From positions 15,116,885 through 15,180,884 of the forward strand of contig NW_023998417.1 of assembly GCF_014805625.2 (NCBI RefSeq): 64,000 bases of DNA, in the 5' to 3' direction. Source of the stretch: Glossina fuscipes (taxonomy: Eukaryota; Arthropoda; Insecta; Diptera; Glossinidae). A program made the translations under genes and the position numbers. The notes below the pieces were generated by a model. It was not told the origin of the DNA and ran no database searches. It saw only the letters and a program-made list of their open reading frames with translations. Positions 54,241-64,000 of the stretch are shown here, in pieces; the first letter of the stretch is position 1; every line of letters begins with the position of its first letter.

Positions 54241-55698
54241 ATTTGTTTTTAATAAGACTTGTATTAATTACTCGAACAACAATTAATATGCATTAGTTTG
54301 CGTACACGCGTCGATACATACGCAAATGCAAATGCACATATTTTTTGTACACCTTTCGTCAGATGATTTATAAGCTTTAACCGGGCTGACGAATTTGTAG
54401 ATGCGAAATACTCGCCGTCTTATAAAGTGTTCAAACATTCACAGGTATCGTTATAAAATGTACGAACTTGACAGGTTGACACTAAGTGACACTTAATGTT
54501 AATATTAAACAAAAGTGATGATGATAACAAAAACAATGCAACATTATTATTATCATTATCATCAACATCGGAAGTCTTATCAACATGATTGCAATGAACC
54601 GTCATTTATAATCAATGACCCACATATAATTTGGCCTGCAATCAATTGTCAACGTAATGTTCACACAATCACACATAGTGGAGATGAACTTATATATCAT
54701 GAACAATAAGATCAACAACGACTATAATCGCTAAGAGGAAATGAAATTGTAATTGTTGGAAACCATCGAAGTAGCAACGCAATGGCAGCAGAATGAACAA
54801 GAGTAGGCTAGACGAAGCCATAACACCACTTAACACCTTCAGACGTAATAGCATAATTGAATGAATTAACTCTGCTTGTGCTTTTGCAATAACGCCATTC
54901 AAAGTTCAACGATTTAATGCACGTAATACGACTACGAAGGAAGGTGAAGAGTCCATTTAGTTCTATCGAAATTTTAGTTTACGCAACGCAGACCTCTGCC
55001 TCTGTAAATTTACGCAGATTTGAATTCTTCTAGACAGGCCAACTTTCAAGTTATGCTGAATTTCCATAAGCTACTCGTCGATAATGACTTCTATCTATCA
55101 ATCTAATTAACTAAGGCGTAACATAAGCACGCTGAACTCTTCATAGGAATCGAAACCGTTATAGCTGGAACAAGTTTTTCGTGCTATAGCGAGTTCACGC
55201 AACCGTGTTTAATGTAAATCTTTTTTTCGGCCAAAGTCAAGTAAAGGACAAATTTCGATAGTCATATTAGTCCATAAGAGACTTTGCCTGTCTAAGACAG
55301 AATTTAATTATGTGACTGTCAACATGTCTGGCATATGTCACTAGCCTATATTTGCGAAGCACCCACAAACATATTTTTGTTGTTTGCTTGCTTTATTTTC
55401 TTCTTTTTTTTTTTTGCCTGTGTCTGTCGTCATTCATTTTGTCTCCGCATGGTTTGTCAGACACAATCTTTATCAATAAAATAGTTCTCTCGTATTTTTT
55501 CTCGTATTCGTATGTGTACATAAATGCAACATAAATAATTCCAAATGCCAATATATATGAGGACACTACAAAATGAAGAAATCCCTATTATTAAAGCTTG
55601 CGTATACGTTTTATACTTGCCATACACATATAAAAATGATTGTATTTATATGAATGTGCTCGAGTTTTTTAGAATAATCGTTTTGAGATGTAACCGTG

Positions 55699-55725
<27 letters not shown>
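55699..55725. repeat. (TA)n microsatellite
   Basis: Perfect TA tract of about 27 bp. Confidence 0.9.
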
Positions 55726-55731
<6 letters not shown>

Positions 55732-55819
55732 CGGTCATCAATATTCCATGCTTTTTGCCTGCTCTCAAAGTTTATATAATTTGGTATATACATACAAACG
55801 TAAATAAATATTTGTGTTT

Positions 55820-55822
<3 letters not shown>

Positions 55823-55850
<28 letters not shown>
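55823..55850. repeat. (TA)n microsatellite
   Basis: Perfect TA tract about 100 bp from the preceding one. The pair could form cruciform or fold-back structures. Confidence 0.9.
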
Positions 55851-55855
<5 letters not shown>

Positions 55856-58065
55856 TCATGTATATGCCTATCCGTATGACCTACTTTAGTACGCAGCCAA
55901 GTCTATTTATCACTTAAGGAGCAAAGAAAAGTTGGCGTAAACGGTCAGAATTCTGAGCACACACACTAACACCTAAAAATTTGTTGGCACACATTTCTGT
56001 TTCCATGTTTTATTTACTAAAGATTTCGAAAACCTTTGACTAATAATTCCTTCCATTTTCACTTCTATGCTTTTCCGTCTTTGGGCAAAGTTTCTTCTCG
56101 TTTTTGCTCGTATGTTAAAATTATGCCATCAAAGGCAGCATATTTCACATTCAGAGTTTACCTTTTGCAAAACACCCATTCGTTATTAAAATATATGAAA
56201 AAAAATACATTCAATAAATTGATGAAATATGAGTCGTAAGGTTTGCCTTTTGCTGCTTATACTTATTTGTTCTTTTTCTGCAAATAAAAAACATGGGTAC
56301 TAAGGATCACCGACACTTTTAAATAAACATTAAACAAGTTGTCAGTAGTAACTAATGTTCAATCAGTCGAAGTTGTTCCCATATGCCTTACTCAAATGAA
56401 AGCCATACAAAACGGCGTTTGATCTTTTAAATAATCTCTTTCTTCCAATCTATCTGATACCGGAGAGAGTAGTTGCGCATTTTTAAGCAAAGGCCTTCCG
56501 TAGCTATTGCTAAGAACTACGTTACAGGCAAACGTCTGAAAGCAAGATCCTGTTGTTTTAAGTACAATTTGATTGATGTCAATTATATCAAAGAAGTACG
56601 ACTATCTCGCCTTTTTTAACAAAATCATCGGCATACAATCTTCTGTAGCTGGTTTGCGAAACTTTGCTAAGCAAAACTCGGAAAAATTGCTTGTGTTTGG
56701 GTAACGAATATTCAAGATTAATTCAAAAGCAAATCCAAAAATTTTCAGACAAAACATATTCTGCACGGATTACTTTAGTGTCTTCAAAATCTTTCACAAA
56801 GTGAAAGGTGCGGAGAAAGTCTTTCAATAAGATTTCAAATATCTTGAGGTGCAGGCTATCAAAGAATTTTATATACTAATACGAATAAATATAAAATTGG
56901 AATTTAATATGAAGAAACGCTTCTCAACTAGAATCGTTTTAGGATTACAAGAAGAGTTGTCATGTAAAAGCTTTCATAGTCAGCGGTTCAAGCAAAGACT
57001 ATCTTATTCTTTTGATGTCGTTTGTATTTGGTTCACAAGGAAGCCTCATAATAAGAAACGGAGTCAAATCAGGCGTCTAACACGAAACTGCGACAACATG
57101 TTGAAAAGCAGTTTTCACTTTCGAAAAGAAAGTAAAACTTTTGAAAATATCTACGAGTTGTATAACTTTTGCCGCCAAGAGACATAGGAGTTTCTGAAAC
57201 AGTATATTGTGAACGTATACTAATTAATCTAATTTTATGGGTTTTCATCTTCGATAGAAACAAGTTTAAAACGTAAACAACATAATTGCTTAATGCAGTT
57301 GCCGTGTTGCTTTGGGTGCTGCAAACTCTTGTAAGATATTGTAAGGACCTTGAAAGAACTGCTGCTAATTACATGTAACAACTGTTAATTAGAGGCCAAC
57401 ACATTGGGTTAAGACGTTGCTGTAAGTTTCGACATTTGCCAACTTGCCAGACATTGCACGACCGACCACCTGAACTAGTCAAGCATCCGGGCAACTAGTT
57501 TTGTTGGGTCGAATGGTAAGTTAAAAGTGTATTCTTTGTTATATGAATTAAAGCAACGAATGCTTTACTCAATTTATTGCGTAACGTTGTTTACATTGAT
57601 AAATAAGGATACCGTTGGGAAAGAGAGCGTGCATCTAAAGCTATATATATTTGTAACGAAACGTATTATGATGACGTTGTTCTGTCTCATGCATACTCAC
57701 TCATACACTTGGAAGCTTATGTAAGAAATGATAAAATTTTCGAATTTGCATAACCATCTTTATGTACTTGTGCACTTTTGTTTGCATTGCATTTAGTTAT
57801 AACATCCATCTGCGAACATATACAACTCATGAATACATAAATGTGCGTATTTGCATGCTTGTATGTATGTTTACCAAGGAATTTTGCACAAATTTTAATT
57901 GTAATTTGTTGATTTCTAATGTAAAACGTCAAGCACAAGAAGTGCAAGAACATTCCAACTTCAATTTAATAACCAAAATGCATGTACGGCTCAGAAAGTT
58001 CGGAAATTTTTCATGTACACGTGCGAAGTTTTGGAATTTTAATGATATATCAAAATTATATTTAT

Positions 58066-58088
58066 CTCTTCTTCTTCTTCTTCTTCTT
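58066..58088. repeat. CTT triplet repeat
   Basis: Seven to eight CTT units. Confidence 0.85.
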
Positions 58089-58376
58089 TCCGTTTGCTTA
58101 TTTAATCTGATAATTTCACTTTTCATTGAATTTATAATCAATTGTTTTGCTTGAGGGCATTTATTAAATACGACCCTTATCTTTCGCACACACATGCACA
58201 CGCATCTACGAATGCATTCTCATACCGTTATAACTTTCTATAACACAACAATAAGAAAGTTGTGTTCTTTGTTGGTCTTAATTTGAAAGTAGGTCTCACT
58301 CTCAGCAATAACAATAACTTTAACTGGGTTATTATACTTTAGCGTGTGCAAGTGTGTGTATAAATTACAATTGTAC

Positions 58377-58394
58377 ATATATATATATATATAT
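58377..58394. repeat. (TA)n microsatellite
   Basis: Perfect TA tract. Confidence 0.85.
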
Positions 58395-59548
58395 TACATA
58401 GAATTGTTTTTGCTATTATTTATGTAAAATGAATTTCTGTCTTCCTACTTAGTTTCTTTATAAATATTTTGTTTTTATTGTTTTTTCCTACATTTTGTTG
58501 AATTTGGTTTTGTAGGAAACAGCTGGTGTTTAGGTTGCCCGTAACAACTACACATCGGTTGTTGACTGCTATTGTTATGCTGGACATTTTAATACTATTT
58601 CAAGTTTGTAATATGTGCTCTCTAATGTCTTTCTAGGTAGTTTAATGTAATATATGTTTGCGCACATGAACATAACTTTAAATGGCCATCGTTGACCCTT
58701 AAAGTTATTGCTCAAACTTTCATAATTACATTTAAATGTTAGTTTCAGAGTTATGTCTATAATTTGTTTAACGACAAGTACATGCATATGAACAGGTATT
58801 ATTGCATATCAGTTATAATAATACATCTCTACAATCATGACCATTTAATTACAATTGTTATCGACTGACATACTATTCCGTTTCGTACGAAGAGAACTTC
58901 ATCCCCAAATATGAGAAATGATGCTTACACAAAATACGTATTTACTTATGTACGTGCTCAGAGGGAAGCGCTTGCTTATTACAATTTCGACTTCAATCCA
59001 TCACTCATATGACTATGTATAGAAAAAAGCAGATAAACTTGTTTAGAATAGCACTGGAGAGGTGTACTTTACTTATCCTACATTTTCATAGTTATAGTAG
59101 GCAGAATATGGTCGTCACTCAGCGTAAGAACTTAAGTTTCGAAAAATTTTGTATTGAAAGGATCGCTTAGCATTATACTATTAGTTGACCCGCGACGCCA
59201 TTATTGTAAAAATCCAAGACTGAGCAATTTGACTTTAAAGTACCTCCCAGCCTAACATCCATAAATTATGAATGACGACAGATCCCTCTTACGCAAACCA
59301 TATCAGAAGCAATATAACCCGCTATTCGCATTAATTTTCACAAGTAAATTCAAACTATGAGTGATCTCGGAAATCGCCGGCAAAAAGTTCAAGAGTGGCA
59401 AACTGTACCATGCTTAGATAGACATGGCTGTCAATTCTAGTCACCGAAATGCCTTTGAAAATAATTCTGGGGAATGATAGCGGTTTCACTGATCCGATTG
59501 CCACTGCTAACATTGCATTCATAAAAAAGATCGCATATCGAACCTACC

Positions 59549-59580
59549 TAAACATGTACATGTAAACAAGTACATGTTTA
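59549..59580. repeat. Perfect palindrome, 11-bp arms, 10-nt loop
   Basis: TAAACATGTAC and GTACATGTTTA flank ATGTAAACAA. The arms themselves contain ACATGT palindromes. Function unknown. Confidence 0.7.
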
Positions 59581-59844
59581 TTGGTAGTAAAGCAGTTACG
59601 GAATGAATGAACTTCGAGATGGTCCTGCTATGAAAAAATTTCTATCAAAAACTGAAAGTAGAAATTCGTCGCAATACAAACAAAATATTTTCACTCTCTC
59701 TAACACGCATCCGAAAGTTAGCCACCTAACCAAGGAAAGGCCAATTACTCGGCTAAGTGAATTTCCGTAAATTACGCCTAATATTGCAAAAATTCGATTA
59801 GAGTTAAATATAGAATTTCGTGAAAGTGTTTATTATTTCTTAAC

Positions 59845-59914
59845 CTGCTGCCTGCAACCGAAACCATCCTAGAGCTGTCCGTATGTCGCACAGCACACGA
59901 CCCCGTCTCGCCAT
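59845..59914 (-). CDS. Candidate first coding exon (speculative)
   Basis: Inside a GC-rich island, a minus-strand ATG at 59914 opens 23 codons (MARRGRVLCDIRTALGWF, then RLQAA) and one extra base before a possible GCAG|gttaag donor. The leftover G would join AT at 46833 to give Asp, exactly the phase the first Ig exon needs. Against it: the donor is not the best consensus, the hydrophobic stretch is broken by Asp and Arg so it is a poor signal peptide, and a phase match happens by chance one time in three. Confidence 0.18.
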
Positions 59915-62900
59915 CTTTCAATCGTACTGACCACTTTCGAACAAACTACCTGCGGTGGTGTTACGTAACGTTCCATATGACTCGTTTCTCCCGCCCCCTC
60001 TACCTACAATCCTTCCCGATCAACGTCGCGCCAATATGGATAAAAAAATGAAAGAATAAAAGTAGAAAATAGAATAGAAGACTACTAGAAGAAGTACTGA
60101 AAACCAGAGGTAGTCCACAAAGCACGTTTATATTTCAGGCAGAGAGCCTAAACTAGCAACTGACATGAGCAGCATCCTTCCTCGGTTTGTTTCCGTTACC
60201 GACCTACGGAAAATCTTCCTACAATTTGGTCTTCTGTGATCTTTTTCCCAATCATGAGTAATTTATGAAAGAATTTAAGATTAATAATAGCAAAGTGCAT
60301 AGACTACACTTCCATGAAGCGAACTGTTTCTCAATAGTTGTCTTCCAATATTTATATTCGATTGCTTTACTTCGAAAGCATAAAACTTTGAGAGAAAAAG
60401 GTAGAGGTGCTAGCAAATACTCTCGATCCTTTTCCAGAGAATGCAGTGGAAATGCATAAATCCGGGCGTAAATCTCGAATATGTTGTTTCAATTAATCTA
60501 CAGTTTACAGCACATGTCGCTCTCAAAGTTAAGTCAAACATTTACCAAAGATAGGTGAATAGTTTGCTTGCGAGCTTCAGCCAATAGTCGGCAATAATCG
60601 ACACAATTAGGCAGAAAAGTAAATAAATTTCATTTCCCCCATCCCTTGGTAAGTTGATGCAATAAGTGTAGCACTTTTAGAGCAACAAGTTATAAATATG
60701 GATAAAATAGAATTATAACAAATTAAATCAATATATACCCTATGGTATAATAATAATGAGCGTTATTCAGTGAAATGTACTGTAGTCGAAGCAACGGAGA
60801 ATCCTGGCAAATAAATGGTAATAAAATTCCATGGGTTATAAATTTTTGCAATGTGTACAAACTTATTTGTAATGTCTCTGTACGTACTATATATGCGTGC
60901 ACTGTATGTATAAGAAACCGAGTTAATTGCTGTTGGACAGTTTTTTATTTTATTGTTATTTGAGCTAATTAACTAAGAGTTGTGGAAACTAAAGTTGTAA
61001 TTGTAAATAATACATGTGAATAAATGTTTGAATGTAAGCGTGTAGTTGTTAAGGTTAAGCAAAATGAATAAACTTGATTGCAAGCAACGAAGTAATACTT
61101 AAAGAGAGAACAAGATTCCCAACACTTCGCTCTACAAGCACATGATAATCTTCTTTTTATGAATTTCTTTTTTGAAAAGATCGAATATGGTTTCGACAAC
61201 ATATATGTTGTTGCTAGGGACCTCGGGATTTTGAAAAATAATCTGAGACCTGATTTCTTGCTAGCTCGCCTGCGATCTATGGAAGATCAAGCTATTCTAT
61301 TTTTATTCAGGAGGTGTTGAGAAAGACATTCATGGAAAAAAAAAATTGTGTAAGGATTTAACAGAAGGCCGCGTATATATTAAAGTTGATTGAAAATACT
61401 TTGTTTTGTAATTCTCGAGTTAAACTTGATGAATGCTTTCTGTATTAGTCCATTTTAGAGATGAATATATCTGGCTACGCTTTAAAAGGGATTATCGCTC
61501 CAGGACAATGTGAAAAGTTTGACAAAGTTGGATAATTAAAAAGTAGTGAAAGTGTTGCGCATACGCTAAGAAACTTGATTTTCCCTTCAAAGTCAAATCA
61601 TTTAAAGTAATGAATATCAATAGTTGCACTATGAACATCAGGTGCACTGAAGTCTGCACAATTTGTGAAAGAACTTGTGAAAACGATTACAAGCTAGTAA
61701 CAATGCATTAGTTTACTTATATATCGATGAGTAAGGGCGGAATTTGCCTCTTTGATGAGCGAAGGCAGGCTGCATACTCTTGGCCGATTTAAACGAACAA
61801 GGCTAAGTTTATCAATATCTGATGAAATTAGATGCATCGCAATGTAATCGTTTCCTACTCCGACAATTTCGGGATCGGGGGCACGTTTGAAAGTGGCCCC
61901 GTTTTAGTATTTATACTACAAGTTTGCAGTGATGGTAGCCTTGCTTTTAGCCTAAAAAGGGGTAAAAGTTCATAGGCGCAGACGGAGACAAGGGGAAACT
62001 CTTAACTGATTTAATTGATAACTAGCTCTTAATAATTTTGAACAGTTTTTCGCACGTGCAACTTGAAATTTTATCTTGTTTAACTTATTTTCTCATCATT
62101 TATGTTATAAAAAACTTTTCAACTTTACTTATTCATGAATAAATATTATATCTAATTCACGATAATGTGGCGTATCTAACGAGCACAGGGATTCGGAGAA
62201 CTTCAAGTTTTTTAATATAAACATTTAAAAGTAACTTTTTTTCGAATATTTTATGCTTTTTTTACACGTAGTCAAACATTTAAATATATTATATTCTGTA
62301 TATACATTGTGTGTATAAATTTTTTGTTTATCCTATGTGTTGTTGAATAACTTTATTGCTATCGCCGCTACCAATATATGCTGGCATGTTAGTGTTTTCA
62401 TTTTACTCGTTTTGATCAAGAAACCTGGGACAATGTGTTCGATAGTCTCAACAGCATGCGGTTCTATTGTGAATCTAAATTCCTTTAGCCATGCCAGTCC
62501 ACCTATTTTTGATCGTCTTTCATCGACATGCCAGCGACTGCCATGAATTAGCTTAAGCAAGTCAAGGTACAAAGTATACATATCGCTCTTATTTACAAGA
62601 TGCTTCCTCTTCATCTTTTGAATGGAAAACATAGCCCCAAATGTGACTGCATTTAATAAACTGACATCCTATGTTTTCCGCTGAGGTGGTGGGAGCTCGC
62701 GGTTCGTTGTCAAATAAAGTTTTCTTAGTTTTTGTGTACGGCACATATCCATGAGTCCATTTGGAACGACATCTGTATATTTTTGCGGACATTTAATGTA
62801 AATGAACATGTGCTGCTGTATTGTGTCATGTTCTGCCGTAAAACTTAATTGTAATTTGATTATATTTTGCTACAAGTCGAGAAAGGACAAGAAAAGCAAA

Positions 62901-64000
62901 AGCAGAAAAAGCAAAACAATACCAGAGAGTTTTATTACCATTTTTATAAAAAAAATGCATTGTCTTCGAAATGCATATGAAAATTGAAAGAAATATGCAT
63001 GGATGGAAGGAAAAGATGACAAAATCTTCGCTGATAACAATGGCGATGAAGCGGTTAAAAAACCACATTTATTTAACACACTCATCTAACTATTAAGTAT
63101 TTGTCCTCGCAACTAAGGTCTTCCTTGTGCTTATTTTCTTGTTCTACGTCATATGCATTATATGCGCTTAGCACATACTCTTTATGTATACTCGTTTGTA
63201 CCCGATTTGTTTTGTTTGCTCAGATGCTGGAGCAATTCCTAATTGCATTGCGATATTACGAAATTAACTAAGAGAACATTTAACATGTGTGGGACCATTT
63301 TTTTTTTTTTTTTTTTTGTGTCAAAGGTATTATACGCAAACAAATATACAAGGTAACGGCTACGAAGCATTTCAACCGACGCCGCATATTTATTTTGTGT
63401 TCGTTCATTCTACGAAGGGATCCCAATTTCAATTACCATAAAATCTTATCTAATTTCGCAAATCTTTGCGAATATTGCCGTAATAATGGCATTTTTATAT
63501 ACATAACCGATAAATTGGCAATGATTTCGTATAAAAAAATGTGATCCAAGTAAATAACGTAAATGATATAAACGAGGTTTGTGCAAACAGTGCATATAAG
63601 ACACATAAACAGCATGCATGTTAACGCAAATAAACGCTGTGAGATGTGAGACGAACTTGAAATTTCTGAAACGACCTTTATTTTCATAGACCATAATCCT
63701 TATTTCTCAATAAAACCATATATCGTCGACTAAAAACGTCGAGTTTTGCTAGAGCGATGAATGTCTTTATTCTTGTTGCTTGCGTATAAACATATGATTT
63801 CGTACTTTTGCGATGGGAACAAAACATTTTCCAATTTGTTTACGATACTTGAAAGGTGATTGCCTTAAAGTGGATGCTATATTTTGTAGTTAGGATGCAT
63901 TAAGCTTTACAATTTTCGCATCTTTGGTGTTTCATGCAAGCATGTTTATATTTGTAAATATACATTCGCGGAACATGCCCCGGTTACGAGTAATAATGTG

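Overview
This window looks like genomic DNA from a higher fly (Diptera). It is AT-rich, full of (TA)n and other microsatellites and decayed mobile-element fragments, and holds only short exons separated by kilobases of non-coding DNA. There is no sign of bacterial or viral gene organisation. A tephritid or related cyclorrhaphan fly is my guess; the sequence alone does not fix the species.

The only gene I can support lies on the minus strand and is spread across most of the window. Six exons join with perfect frame and phase: 46833-46664, 38781-38655, 38271-38148, 30985-30804, 26774-26587 and 18319-18205. They encode a 302-residue stretch (plus part of one more codon) with one Ig-like domain followed by two fibronectin type III domains. 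The domain order and wording (Ig half ending in D-T-A-E-Y-I-C, then a VPDPP linker, FN3, an REAPTGKP linker, FN3 ending in VMTDEG) match what I know of the ectodomain of the receptor protein tyrosine phosphatase Ptp99A. This identification is from memory of the family, not from a search. The signal-peptide exon, the remaining ectodomain, the transmembrane segment and the phosphatase domains are not identified here. The 3' parts should lie beyond position 1, because transcription runs from right to left.

Layout from right to left: 64000-46834 is upstream or first-intron DNA with a small GC-rich island near 59.85-60.05 kb that could hold a first coding exon; then Ig half 1; a 7.9 kb intron; Ig half 2; a 383 bp intron carrying a tetranucleotide tract; the first half of FN3-1; a 7.2 kb intron; the second half of FN3-1; a 4.0 kb intron; the first half of FN3-2; an 8.3 kb intron; the second half of FN3-2; and at least 18.2 kb of intron running off the left edge.

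The remaining sequence holds simple repeats, hairpins, diverged local duplications, a dispersed repeat family with an internal (TA)n tract (at least four copies), and possible Tc1-like transposon debris. I did not find a convincing undescribed biological system. The most useful leads are the candidate first exon, the split-domain exon architecture and the dispersed repeat family.
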